DNA of 64,000 nt from Chalara sp. BL73 (taxonomy: Eukaryota; Ascomycota; Leotiomycetes; Helotiales): positions 269,800 to 333,799 of the forward strand of contig CAKJVC010000083.1 of NCBI GenBank assembly GCA_918026815.1, read 5' to 3'. The notes beneath the pieces were generated by a model, which had not been told where the DNA came from, made no database searches, and was given only the letters and a program-made list of their open reading frames with translations. Within the stretch, counting starts at the first letter, position 1. Every line of letters starts with the position of its first letter. This document shows positions 43,409 through 54,301 of this stretch, one piece after another. Both the position numbers and the translations under genes were made by a program.

Positions 43409-44289
43409 ATCAGAGCCAGGCGGGAAATCATGCTCGAATACTGGCTCCCCAGCACCCTTCATGTTTGTCAAAACCGCCTGCCGGAAGTGCCAACGAAGGA
43501 GTTGATCAGCGGGTCTTTGGGGATCATCAAGAGGCCTTTGGTCAAAATACTTTCTAGCAATGCCCTTTCTATCTCGCGAAAAGCATACGATTTTGTAATT
43601 ATCCAAACATAATTAGGATATTAAACAAGTATTAGGGATATATACATACATCTGGATTAATCGAGAACTTGTACATATCGAATCTCTGGTTATATCTCCA
43701 CGAAGCAATAGCCCATTCTGTACGGAATTGATTTTTCCTCCTTCGATTTCTTCTCCATTTGGAGGGGTCGGGATCCAACAGCCGTAATTATACTCTCCCT
43801 GTCGGATCACTCTACCCGTGGCAACACCACGTAATTGCTACGCAGTTGCCTGTTGGGTTGAATGTGATCTGATTGTTGAAGGTTGAATCAAGGGATGAGG
43901 ATATGCCTCATCCCTGAGTCATGTGACCCTGTCACATCTGAAAAATATTGATACAAACACTCCCCAATGGCGTTCATAAGCTAGTGGAAAGATATGCGCA
44001 GCCTCGAAACCCACCCAATCATCATCGTTGAGATACTCTTCCCCTGTCATAACACATTGTCGATCTCGTAAACGAATAGCATTGCAAAAGGCTTGGACAC
44101 GGGCTCCAGTTTGTAAAGAAATTGTCCGAGTTAATAAGGTCTCGTTATTAATATGAATAGGATCTACTAACAAGTTAGCTAGAGAAGAAAGGTATTAAAG
44201 AAATACTTACGAGGAGAAAATCAAAATAATAGTTTCCAGGCAAAAGTGGAGAGTCATCCTTCTCTATCGTACTCCGTAGTATCACTTTC

Positions 44290-44481
44290 TGTAGGAAGTA
44301 GGGGTTTTACGGATCCACATACGACCCATCGGGTCACGTGGTCCGCACAACCCCATTTTGTAGAATCTAGAGTAGAACCTAATACAACAACAATTATTAC
44401 CATATCCATCAAGAGCCAGAGCGTGGCCTACAAAGTAGAGCTGCGCATTTTGCCCCGTGGAAGGTAAGACCTGTACCAACA
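44290..44481 (-). mobile_element. Solo LTR family A with 5-bp target duplication
   Basis: It runs TGTAGGAAGTAGG to TGTACCAACA on the plus strand (192 bp). The target CTTTC is duplicated at 44285-44289 and 44482-44486. It sits at the junction of the HNH gene and an LTR-E copy. Confidence 0.93.
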
Positions 44482-44486
44482 CTTTC

Positions 44487-44697
44487 ATTCCGTAGAATAT
44501 TGTCTGAACGCATGTAAATAGAATCATGTGAACACCGGATCATGTAAGTTGTAGGTCTTTTCAGGACGTACAACCTCACGATCCTGTAGCTTAGAATCAA
44601 CAACAATTAAGAATAGGTCAACCACCCATAATGAGCATAATAGCACTGCGCTGAGATCGCAGTGCTATGTGCCCCGTGGGCAACCGGCTTGAGCGAA
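44487..44697 (-). repeat. LTR family E, copy inside the HNH gene
   Basis: It is the reverse complement of the 40719 copy (GCAGTGCTATGTGCCCCGTGG, GGATCATGTAAGTTGTAGGT blocks). It separates the N-terminal HNH fragment from the rest, and LTR-A then inserted at its edge, so the order of insertion was E before A. Confidence 0.65.
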
Positions 44698-45013
44698 TTA
44701 CTACAACCCGGGTGTTACCAGAAATATATTCGCCGCTAAAAGTGACGAAAATCTTTATCATAGCATATGGGTTGGCATTCGTAACACCGGCTGTGAGAAT
44801 TAGGCCACCAATTGAAGTGTCTCGATCGCTTGTATCGAATATATGAACATCGCGCGCCGCGGAGCTGTTATGGGGTGGTATAGTGGATCGAGGGGGAGGA
44901 TGGAGAGTCTGCGCCTGTAGTAGAGTATCTTTAGGGTGCTCCTAGATGATGATTTCGTTCTGTCGGAGAGTGTTGGATTATGAGGAGCTGGAGGGAGCAG
45001 AAGAAGGCGACAT

Positions 45014-45417
45014 TGTAATGATTTGAATAGTGTGTAGCATGTAGTAAAATGGCAGATGCGCCTGAAGAGCTGGAATGAGCAGAAGAAGACGACATCGTGG
45101 AAATTTGGACGGCAGTAGCTACGAGAGGGTTTGTCGCTTAAGGCAACAAAGTGGACAAAGAGCTATAATACATCCATGTGGTCCGAGTATCGCGGGGTAT
45201 TCACATGACCTTGCTGTGTGCATACAGACACAAACAAAACAAACAAATGAAGGCGCTCGTTAGGAGTAACGATCGAGAATCGCAAGCTTACTTTGTAGTA
45301 TTGTTAATAATATATCACGTTTTTATATGAGGGCTAGCTCCCAAACCCCCGAGCCTCGCTGCGCTCAGATCCTGTAAAAAAGTTAAAAGCCTGCAAAAGG
45401 GTCAAGACGTAACAACT
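45014..45417. repeat. Repeat scraps, duplicated HNH leader and inverted LTR piece
   Basis: Near 45050-45100 a second copy of the HNH leader is seen (…GAGCAGAAGAAGACGACAT). Bases ~45155-45225 are an LTR-E end (GCTATAATACATCCATGTGG). Bases ~45245-45400 are the inverse of ~20840-20970. Confidence 0.5.
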
Positions 45418-45654
45418 CCAGGCGAACAGGGATCTCGATCCGTAGATCTTAGGAAGAGGGACTCAAAGGTATGAACGTCTATCAGTTGTTATAACGAAGA
45501 GAACAAGCTACAGACAGAAGAAGGAAAGGAAAGCAGTGCTTTATTTACAGGATGCTGGCCTGGGGCCAGTGTAAGCGAGCCCTGTGGCGTCAGGGGCCGA
45601 GCCCTAAAAGGCCGAGCTCAAGGGGCTCTAAGCGAGAGGGCTAGAGCCGTGACA
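45418..45654 (+). repeat. LTR family B, copy 2
   Basis: It starts CGTAACAACTCCAGG (the first base is mutated from T) and ends GAGCCGTGACA. It is colinear with the copy at 20999. No matching flanking 5-mers. It ends 11 bp from the stop of the MFS gene. Confidence 0.75.
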
Positions 45655-45665
45655 AGTAACGTTTT

Positions 45666-47369
45666 TCAAACCTTTTCGCTCTTTTTCTGCTTCTTTTCCA
45701 GACCATACTCAGTGGTATGTGACTTTCTCAACTCAGTATGCTTCTCCACCGGTATACAAAAAAACCCTAATAGTCCCACGGCTACCATAACCAACCAGAC
45801 CACTCTAAGCGCCTTCACATATACCTCTATTACTTGACTTTTGGTAATTGTATCTGTCAGCTGTTTTATCTGACCAGTCGATACGAAATCATAAGCTGCA
45901 CCATTGCTCAGCATCTCCCGAATATTCGTGTCTTGCACCAGAGACAAGTGCGAATTCACTTGTCCGTTGAACACAATCCCGGCGATGGTTATGCCCCACA
46001 CGAAACCAAAGCACCTTACAAAGGAAAACATAGCAGTTGCTACAGCCACATCAGCTTCGTCTAGCGGCGCCAAGGTGCTCGGCAAAGACGTTGTATAAAT
46101 TATCGCCACCCCGGCACTGGAGATAATCTGGAATCCGATCCACTCGCCGGCCGAAGACCCGGCATCAAGAATTGAGAACAATCCAGAGCCTATAACAAGT
46201 AACGCGAACCCCGCGTAGTGGAGAGGGATATAACGTCCATACTTGGACAGTAGCCAGCCTCCGCCTCCAGCAAACGGAAGGATGGCGAGAGAAAATGGGA
46301 GGTAGTAAACACCAGAGAGCAAAGGCGTGGTGAGTTTAACACCTTGAAAATAAAGCGGTAGGAAGTAGGATATAGCCTGGAGTATGATGGAAGAGAAGAA
46401 TACGAGGAGGAAGCCTGTAGCAGAGGTCCGGTTCGTAAGTAGACGAATAGGGACACTTGGAACAGAACAGAGGGAAGGAGTTGCTTGGTAAACGAAAAAA
46501 AATGCCGAACCAAAGACGCCGAGGATGAGAGGTAAAATTATGCGCCAAGAAGACCATGGGTACTGAATTCCCCCAGTAATCAGAGCAAAAATGATAGCGA
46601 ATATAGAAGGTATAAAAATGAGAGCGCCGTAGATATCGAGACGTCTAAGAGCGGACGCCCAAGTGGCGTTGCGTGTGTAGTTGACTTTGAGAAGCGAGAC
46701 CAAAACGAAGAAGCCAATAGTAGATATGGGGATGTTGAGATAAAATATCCAACGCCAGTCGGCTTGGGCCAGCGCGCCGCCTACAAGAGGACCGATGGTT
46801 GAGCCGATGCCAGCGGCCGTGAAGAAAAAACTCAAGTACGAGCCGCGATAGAGCGGAGGCACGAGATCGCAAATAATGATATCGGCAAACACATAGAGCC
46901 CGGACGCGCCCAAGCCCTGGACGGTGCGGCCAGCAATCAGCATAGCGGGGCTGCGAGCGCCGCCAGAAAGGCCGCTGCCCAGCGTGAAGAGTGCGATCGC
47001 GGCAAAGAAAGGATTGCGGCGGCCAAAGATGTTGGCAAACTGTCCGAGGAGCGGCTGGGGCACGGTGGACGCGAAGAAAAAGCATTGTGCGGTCCACAGG
47101 TAGAGCTGCTCGCCGCCGGCGCCAATCTCGCGCGTGATGGTCGGCAGCGAGGTGGTGATGATAGTGCCGTCAAGAGCGGAGAGAAAGGAAAAGACAGACA
47201 GAGCTACGAGTATGCACCAGAGGGACCACGAGGACTTGAACTCGGCCTCTTCTGGGGTTTCTATCTCCGTCTGAGCCTCTTCCACCCCCTCGCTGCCTTC
47301 ATGGAGAAGCCGTGGCTCGGTTTGCTCCTCGACTCTTTGGTCCACTTCCTTGGAAGCAGGTGCAGCCAT
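45666..47369 (-). CDS. MFS drug:H+ antiporter, DHA2 (14-TM) type
   Basis: A single-exon protein of 567 aa with its ATG at 47369. A charged cytosolic N-terminus is followed by about 14 hydrophobic helices. Diagnostic motifs are FLSALDGTIITTSLPTITREI (motif D1-like), LLGQFANIFGRRNPFF, GRTVQGLGASGLYVFADIIICDLV and GIGSTIGPLVGGALAQADWRWIFYLNIPI (motif C type). The C-terminus is a short Lys/Glu tail. DHA2 proteins export toxins, antifungals or the organism's own metabolites at the plasma membrane. The frame is intact, and the neighbouring P450 is encoded on the same strand. An LTR-B lies immediately downstream and could affect termination. The substrate is unknown. Confidence 0.9.
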   Translation of the reverse strand: MAAPASKEVDQRVEEQTEPRLLHEGSEGVEEAQTEIETPEEAEFKSSWSLWCILVALSVFSFLSALDGTIITTSLPTITREIGAGGEQLYLWTAQCFFFASTVPQPLLGQFANIFGRRNPFFAAIALFTLGSGLSGGARSPAMLIAGRTVQGLGASGLYVFADIIICDLVPPLYRGSYLSFFFTAAGIGSTIGPLVGGALAQADWRWIFYLNIPISTIGFFVLVSLLKVNYTRNATWASALRRLDIYGALIFIPSIFAIIFALITGGIQYPWSSWRIILPLILGVFGSAFFFVYQATPSLCSVPSVPIRLLTNRTSATGFLLVFFSSIILQAISYFLPLYFQGVKLTTPLLSGVYYLPFSLAILPFAGGGGWLLSKYGRYIPLHYAGFALLVIGSGLFSILDAGSSAGEWIGFQIISSAGVAIIYTTSLPSTLAPLDEADVAVATAMFSFVRCFGFVWGITIAGIVFNGQVNSHLSLVQDTNIREMLSNGAAYDFVSTGQIKQLTDTITKSQVIEVYVKALRVVWLVMVAVGLLGFFCIPVEKHTELRKSHTTEYGLEKKQKKSEKV

Positions 47370-48025
47370 TATCTAGGCAGCTCGTCCGTTGGTATCCAGA
47401 AGAGTTGGTTTAAAGAAGAGGAGTAGAATCCCAGCAGCAAGGTTGGGAAGTAGTTGTGAGTAAGGATTGCGACGAGCACTTTTCAAAGCTCGCTTGTGAT
47501 TTGCAGAGCAATTTTGTTGGTAAAAGATAACGGCATTTATTGGACATGCTACACAATGCATTTTGCAGCCTTGGCGGTAGGATATGCCGGTAGTGGGCAA
47601 AGGGGATTGGTTCAGCGGGTAATATGCTTGGCTTCCTTGTCTTGCATATATCTTTCCCATGGCCATGCATGAATGTGGCGCAACTGCTTGATTACGCGGC
47701 GTAAAGTGTTGTGCATTACTACAGGGGGACATGGCATGGGTTCGGCCAGACTATTGGCGGTATATCTCTTGGGATGGAGGGCATATACTACTCTATCGTT
47801 TGGAGCCGACAACAATAGCAACAATATTTTGTAAGCACAGTATAAGGACATATGATTCCTACGAAAAAAATATAATTTAAGGGCTTCATCACATAGCCTT
47901 TATCCATAAATATATATATATGTATATATATATCAAGTATTCAAGGTAAAATTCATATGTATGTTGCACGAAACTAAAGCTACATTGGCCAACCACGAGT
48001 ACAGTACGTGGAACGCTTCCGGCAT
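47370..48025. other. Intergenic
   Basis: It holds the MFS promoter region and the 3' flank of the P450. A (TA)n run near 47910-47933 and a few short frames are the only features. No gene is seen. Confidence 0.4.
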
Positions 48026-50252
48026 TTATTCCGCCACATTTGCTCGTGAGCGGAGCACAACAGGGGCATCTGCCGATGGGACATTACAATTGCGCCAGGT
48101 AGTGAAACGCGGCGCATTCAGATCGGAGAGTTCACAGTCGTATTTGGTAACGATCAGACCAAAGATCTGCTTCATTGCGGCAACTGCATAGAAGCGTCCG
48201 GGACTGGATAAAAACAAACGAGCACGCATGTCAGCAAAAGCCAGTGACTTTAATCAGATAAAAACGAACCACATAAAACAACAGCAAGGGGGGGGGGGGG
48301 GGGGTAAGCCTTACCACGCCATGCGGCCAGCACCCCAGATCTGCCAATCATTTATGTCTGTAACGGATGAAGCTTTTTCCGGCTCGGGACTCTCGAACGA
48401 CTTGACATTGTCGAGGGAGGCGAGAGTGGCGGCATCGACGTGACGGAAGCCATGGAATTCGAGCGGGCGGGCGTAATGCCGTGCATCCCGCATCATAGGC
48501 TTGAGCGGTGTACAAATCCAGTGGCCCTTTTCAACGAATGTGCCGTCCGATAGGGTGAATGGCTGCAGAGCCTTGCGCCTGGTGCTTACTGTTGAGAGCG
48601 ATACAGTGTCAGCTTGGTGGTTTCAAGATTTCAATCAAATATATCATGAGAACTTGGGAGCGAGCTTACGGTTATCGACGGGAGACAGGCGTGCGGACTC
48701 CTTGAGGAAGCTGTCCATTAGTGGCAGGCCGTTGCCCGTTGCCTCGAAAACTTTGTATGCGGGACCTTCGAACTCTTTTCGGAGAGGTTCGACGTATTCC
48801 GGGTGAAGACAGAGCTCGTGGATGGCGAATTCGAGACTCTATTATTACTCAGGAAATCAGTCCATGGTACCCCAATGCAAGCTAGCTAGCCATTGAAATT
48901 TCCCCACAAAAAAAAGCTCTTCATAACCTACCATCTTCATGGCATGAACGGAGCCAAACCATAAGGCCATGATCTCGTGGATGATTCTTTCTGCAGACCA
49001 TGGCTTGGTGGTCTTGGAGGTTTGCTCCATGACCCATTGAATACAATCTTTCTTTAAATTTCAAAACAATTAGTGCCACTGTTTCTGATAGAGGGCAAAG
49101 CAGAAGCCTAGTGCATACATGTTCAGGAACCTTGTGACCTAGCCTTGCCTGGGCCTGCTCGTCAAGTCTCTGCTGAGCAACAGGCACAAGGGTGTCATAA
49201 ACAATCTTGTGTGAAGTAAAGCGGCTGGCCATAAAACGACCAGCATATCTAAGAAGGGATTGAAGTGTTAGCTCAATGTCTTGAGCAGCATTCGCTTGAG
49301 AGCAGGTTTCACCCACGGAGCAAGAAAAGGTGGTAGCAGTCGTACAACCTCCGCTATAACGACGGTTTTTTCAATGAAGTCAATGGCAGCCTTCATAAAC
49401 TCCTTGTTCCTAGCTAAATAATATCGCGTAAGTTTCATATACTCATAAGTTTGGAATTGACGGGATTAAATTACCTTGTTCTTGCCCAAAGAGGGCGATC
49501 GCGTTGGTGTTCGCTACAGCTTGACGCATCATTTCACTTAAATGTGGCTTTTCCTCTGCGTCAAAGAGATGGTCAAGGATGGCATCACTTCCTGTGCGAG
49601 TTACTGGCAAGAGGTTTGGGATGTTGTTAGTGAGCAGGGTGCGAAGTGTTCGGCCTAGTGGTGTGGTATCAATACCCCTTTGATCGAACCAGTTGAACTT
49701 GGCCATGGAGTATTGTGGTTGAAGGACCTGTTTTTGATAGTGTCAATCCTGGAGAAAAATATCTCTCTCGTAGCTCTGAGTCTGACTACTACTTACTTGT
49801 TTGGCTGCAGCTTGCAACGACAGCACGGAATCGGGTGCCATATCAATCTCCTTGATGAACTGCTTGGACGAGACAAAGGTGTGACTTAGTCCAGGGCTGC
49901 GGACCACAAAGGGGGCTCCATTTGCCTGCAAGATATTAAGCATAGATATCTTGGTCTTGGGTCGTAGAATATGTTTATTAGTTTTGCATACCTTTTCATA
50001 ACCTTCCTGAATCATTCTCGGAGCATTATAAAGGTAACGCCATTCATTGATGCGCTCTTTAACCCAGATAACTGGATATTGCAGAATTCGTAGCTGCTTA
50101 CATTAATATCAGGAAAAGATGCTTCTGTTCATCGATGTTCAACTCACAGGGTCATATTTCTGCTTGGTTCCATACAGAATAGAGAGTGCTACAGCAAAAG
50201 TTCCGATCAGAACAGCGGGAAAAGTATTCTCAGTGGATAGGAGAAGAAGCAT
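48026..50252 (-). CDS. Cytochrome P450 (ten exons)
   Basis: Exons are 50252-50148, 50093-49992, 49925-49797, 49727-49475, 49413-49317, 49248-49119, 49051-48932, 48838-48670, 48588-48315 and 48203-48026. All joins keep phase and give 518 aa. An N-terminal memb helix (FPAVLIGTFAVALSILYG) anchors it to the ER. The I-helix region is ALWFGSVHAMKM rather than AGxDT, as in several fungal P450 families. ExxR is E359-R362 (KESAR), followed by the VSTRRKAL…DGTFVEKG region. The heme loop is WGAGRMACPGRFYA with C460, formed across the last intron. It is a monooxygenase; the substrate cannot be told. A run of 17 C (coding strand) lies inside the last intron. Confidence 0.9.
48288..48304. repeat. G17 homopolymer inside a P450 intron
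   Basis: Seventeen consecutive G on the plus strand (C on the coding strand). It lies in the last intron (48204-48314), right after a GTAAGGCTTAC 5' splice segment. Confidence 0.95.
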
Positions 50253-51131
50253 GTTTGCGAGATTTGATATATGCGTCTGTACCTTTGCGAGGAGTTATGA
50301 ACAGTTGGATCCTTCTGCTCTACTCTTTTTAGTTAGCTCTGAGATTTGCTTTCAATATATAAACAAACCATCACTGAGCTTGGATAACTACAACCCAGAA
50401 CACATGTAGGTGATGGGGATGTATTACCACATGAAACAATTTACATGGCATTCTATCAGGGGCAAGAATCCAGTGCTACATGCGTGCCTACATGCATGCC
50501 AGGGCTAGTGTTGGAAAAAACAAGTCTCTGCATGGACGGACTTGGAACTAGAATGGGCATTTGACAGTTTATCAGGATCAATAGGATCCAATTACCGCAG
50601 CTCGACGTAATAGCAGAAATGAACTATCATTTGTTGCTAAAAGTATCAGCAAACGTATTGGGAAAGGGTCTTACCACCAGATAAAAAAAAAGCTGGTGCG
50701 TCAAACCTAATTAGGCAGTATATTAACACCCATCGAATCCAAAGACCATCTACCTCGAATCGCTCAACTAAATACAACACAGTAACTCACAACTTCGTCC
50801 CAATGAGACTGATGTATGAATTAATCACTCAGTTCCCATGCAGATCTTAGCCAGGGTCCTTTAATCTAATCGTAAGCCGTCTTCTGGCACAAAACTCTCT
50901 CTTTACGACGTTAGTAACCTTTTGCGGTACGCCAAGGTCAGCAGCTACTGCCTTGGACACAGCCGTAGCTACGAGGCCGTAGGCCTGGGGTAATGTCACG
51001 GTAGTAACTGTACTGGGATCAGAGGCAAAAGTGGGAAAGCATATGTGCCGATGTATTGGTTTGTGAGAAAAAAAAGTAAGCCAGGCGCCTTCCCGTGATA
51101 CTCTGATGAGCGCCGTGCTTGATAACAACTT
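50253..51131. other. Intergenic with an unassigned frame
   Basis: It contains the P450 promoter side. A minus frame at 50847-51128 contains LPQAYGLVATAVSKAVAADLG but has no ATG-led domain that I recognise; it is probably chance or a decayed piece. Confidence 0.35.
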
Positions 51132-51530
51132 CTACAATGAAGGCCCAGCTGTCATCCCCGCAAGTCCCCAGAAAATGATAGGGAGGACACTGAGAAACCT
51201 CACAACCGCTGTCTTTTGTATTCCATAACGCCAAATGATCACGACATCCGTTAAACCGCAGTAGCTTCCCATAATTGCCATGGTGGTGTCGACACCGGTA
51301 TAGTTTTTCTGAGCACAGAGAACAAGCACCAAAAGGCCCAGCGTACTCGTCCTTATGGTATGCCCGTAGAAAACAATCTGCGCTTCGCGTGATGCGGCTA
51401 TCTTGTCCGTCATTCCCCAGCCCTGAATCGATTGTTGTGGATTGAGAAAGCCATGAAAGAGTCCGCCTAGAAACATGATGCCTCCGCAAGTGAGGGGCCA
51501 CGCATGACGCCACGAGAAGTCGTCGAGCAT
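51132..51530 (-). CDS. Small four-helix membrane protein, DUF4267-like
   Basis: A single-exon protein of 132 aa with its ATG at 51530. It has four hydrophobic segments (ACG-type LTCGGIMFLGGLFHGF; HTIRTSTLGLLVLVLCA; AIMGSYCGLTDVVIIW; VLPIIFWGLAGMTAG). The G..HG..NP.QS…WG pattern after the first helix resembles DUF4267/DoxX-related small fungal proteins. The function is unknown. The frame is intact and a C-rich promoter lies upstream. Confidence 0.6.
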   Translation of the reverse strand: MLDDFSWRHAWPLTCGGIMFLGGLFHGFLNPQQSIQGWGMTDKIAASREAQIVFYGHTIRTSTLGLLVLVLCAQKNYTGVDTTMAIMGSYCGLTDVVIIWRYGIQKTAVVRFLSVLPIIFWGLAGMTAGPSL

Positions 51531-52458
51531 AGTGAAAGTGGTGGTGGTGGTGGCGGTAGTTTAGTTTGTGGGGATAAGGGCTTGAATGATTTTCCTGTGT
51601 TTGTTTTGTGTTGAGGACGTTAAGAAAGATGATTTGAGCTGACCCTTTTTATATCTACACCCCTGCCTTACAGTAGGGTGCAAAGAGTGTCGAACCAACC
51701 CCCCCCCCCCCGCCCCCTGGTGGCGCAGTCGCTTCAGGGGAGTAAAAATGCGTACATTAAAAACTGCAGCCCTGAAACTGCATATATATGGTCACGCTAG
51801 CAAGGGATCCACTTTTGCACCCTGCTGTACCAACAAATAACTCCCTCCCAGTCATAAATAGAGACCCATGTAACGTAGCCTACCAACGCATCCACGAAGG
51901 TACAGCGGTTAATGTTTGGAGATAGGCTAGCAAGGGTATTACCCTTGTTATAGCCACCTTTCCTAATAGGGTAATATCTTCAGGATCTCACCATCGAGTG
52001 GTGATGGTGTTTTATTCCTTAATAATTATACCATTTTGTACATCCCCCATTTTCGTCTATTCCGTCTGACACCTTTGAGGCATTTGCTTAACTGGCTCTT
52101 TGAATTCACGAGCTCCAAATTACATCCCAAGCGTTCTTTTTTGCACTTGATTACCTTACCTTACATAAATGGCATATTACCCATTTAGGCTTCATCGACT
52201 GTATGCAGTACACCACAAAAGAACCGCTTTATAATTGGCTGCTCTCAGCTTTCTGATATCTTCGCCTCAGTTTGGAAGGATTGTCAATCAGCTTAGCCTC
52301 ACTGATGCAGGAATTACGGATTAGGTTCTCGGTCTCTCAGATTTTAATAAAGATGGTGCAGTATAAGATCCATACCTTGTTGTAGCCGCCTTCTCTTTGT
52401 CCCTCATCTCACCCATTATTACCCGACTCGAAGAGCCACGAGGCAGCTTTACAAGACA
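51531..52458. other. Intergenic, promoter region between two divergent membrane-protein genes
   Basis: It includes a C13 run at 51699-51711 and CATCACC/GGTGATGG near 51985-52015 (ACCATCGAGTGGTGATGG hairpin). The TTTTTATATC box near 51644 may be a promoter element of the 51530 gene. No gene is seen. Confidence 0.4.
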
Positions 52459-53958
52459 ATGGCGACACCTGTGCTGGATCCAAACACCACTCCTTTGGCC
52501 GTAAATCCAAGTGGCGCACCGCCAAACTTCGTGAATCCCGAAACTCTGGCTCCAACGACATTGGCTGTCGGTATCGTGTTCATTATCCTATCCACTCTAT
52601 GTGTCGCAGCTCGAATCTACAGCACCCTGAAGAACACGCGCAAGCTTGGAGTAGACGATTGTAAGAAGAGCTTGAAGGGGTAACGCTTTCTTTTTATGAC
52701 ACATACTGACTCTTTTATTGTTTAGATTGTGTGCTTCTTGGCCAAGCCACTGCGATCGCATACTGGGCAGTCATTTACTCGTGTAAGGTTAACCTCGTTC
52801 ACAACCACTAGTCGGATATACGACTAACCCAACGATGTTATGAATAGTGGCAGTAGATGGCGCGGCAAAACACACCTGGGATGTCCCTATCTCCTTCCTC
52901 AACTCGTCCTTTACTAGCGTAAGTCTCCCATCACCGCGTATCACGGCTGAAACCGAAAAGTGCTTATCTTTCTGTTTCTTGGGGCACAGAGACAATTCAC
53001 TTCCCAACTCCTCGGATCGGTCGTCAGATTTGCCGTCACCGCAGCGATCATCATTCTTTACATGCGCCTTTTTTCCGTCCTCAAATGGATCCCATTTACG
53101 TGCTACTGCCTCTACGCCTTCACATTCTTGATACAGGTCGAAAATGTCGGCATTGCTCTGTATTGGTATATTCCTAGACCAAGTGATGCCAACCACGTCG
53201 CGGCTGCGATGGAGAGAGTGACGAAAACAGCCTCCTCTGCCATTGCTAATGCTGCCAGCACTACCGTTCTCGACATTATTCTTTTCCTTATTCCTTTTAT
53301 TATTGTTCCTACTTTGAATATGTCTCGCGAGAAAAGACGGGCGTGTTATTTAGTCTTTCTTATTGGAATCCTGTCAGTTCTCCATCTGATTGTCTAACTT
53401 TCAATGCGAATTGCTAACATCTACACAGTGTTATCATAGCCGATATTGTTGGTCTTGTTTATAAAACAATTGGCGTGGTTAAAGGAATTGGGGATCCTTT
53501 CTGGGTCGGCGAAATTCTTATTATCATTCTGTAAGTTGCGCCTTTGTGTAGAGGCAGACTTCCCGGAAGCAGTTACTAATTATTGGTCTTCGAGAAATGT
53601 CGAATTTTTTACCCTTATTATCATTGCCTGCGGACCTGCTCTCTCTACCTTCTACGTCGGCACCATTATGAAGAGCCGCTTCTACTCCTCCCTCCAATAT
53701 AGCATGCAGCGATTCAAGGGCAGCACCGAAAGATCGAGGACAAATACCGCTGCCCCACCAGCTCAAAACAGCGATAAATACAAAGATACAGCATACCCAA
53801 ATGGGGGGAAGTATCAGGAGATTTCTGTACGCTCGACCAAATCTTTGGTCAGCAACAACCAGAATTCCGTAGAACTCGAGACGCAGAAACCATCCCAAAC
53901 CTACCCGTATTCAACCTTAGGGGAACAGGAATCAGGCCAGATGGGTCTGAGGTCCTAG
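52459..53958 (+). CDS. Rhodopsin-like fungal integral membrane protein
   Basis: Exons are 52459-52660, 52726-52782, 52848-52918, 52990-53372, 53429-53530 and 53595-53958 (introns 65, 65, 71, 56, 64 bp); the join gives 392 aa. There are about seven hydrophobic segments: LAVGIVFIILSTLCVAARIY after a ~30-residue exposed N-terminus; the YCVLLGQATAIAYWAVIYSL region; VVRFAVTAAIIILYMRLF; YAFTFLIQVENVGIALYW; VLDIILFLIPFIIVPTL; CYLVFLIGIL; NVEFFTLIIIACGPALSTFY. The order and the polar Ser/Thr tail match the fungal 'rhodopsin domain' (PTH11-related) group, without a CFEM domain. A receptor role is a family-based guess. Confidence 0.7.
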
Positions 53959-54301
53959 ACAAACTCCCTTCTGCTCTTGGCCAGGCATGGAACCATATCC
54001 TACCAGGTCTTGTTTATTACGCAGTTGGAAAACTATCTGTAGTGATTAGGTACCCAAGTAAACCTTTCTTCTGTATGTGTGTGTTCTAGAAGCTCTATAG
54101 TATGCCACAATATTACCTACTCAGAATTCGCTTCCGCCTTACTAAAAATTACTGCCATTTAGTCTTTGTGCGGGATAAGCCCCACCCACCAAAACCTCAT
54201 TCTATCGTATTCATACCACTCTCTATTTTAATTAAATATCTACTCTAATAACTATCGTACAGGCTTGAAAATTATATCAATTGAAAACTCTCGGTCCCTT
54301 C
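53959..54301. other. Gene-free stretch
   Basis: This is the 3' flank of the rhodopsin-like gene, running into the Tc1/mariner relic. A possible inverted terminus of that element (TACAGGCTTGAAAATT) lies near 54258, but I could not pair it with the far end. Confidence 0.4.

Larger units (their letters stand above)
43112..45013 (-). pseudogene. HNH endonuclease family gene, broken by insertions and point lesions
   Basis: Fragments of one fungal HNH-type gene lie in order on the minus strand. The N-terminus (ARDVHI / DTSDRDTSIGGLILTAGVT, frameshifted, two stops) starts at 45013. The middle part (ALLTRTISLQTGARV…CVMTGEE…GFEAAHIFPLAYERHW) lies at ~43960-44280. Next is GGKINSVQNGLLLRGDI (~43715). 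Then come DNYKIVCFSRD…LLRWHFRQAVLTNMKGAGEP (43420-43606) and a C-terminal end at 43112. The core AAH and the RD.CVMTG segment are preserved. Lesions seen are a solo LTR at 43213-43408, LTRs at 44290-44697, a frameshift near 43690, a lost AG acceptor before 43607, and stops. It is not functional; proteins of this family are presumed DNases of unknown role. Confidence 0.8.
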
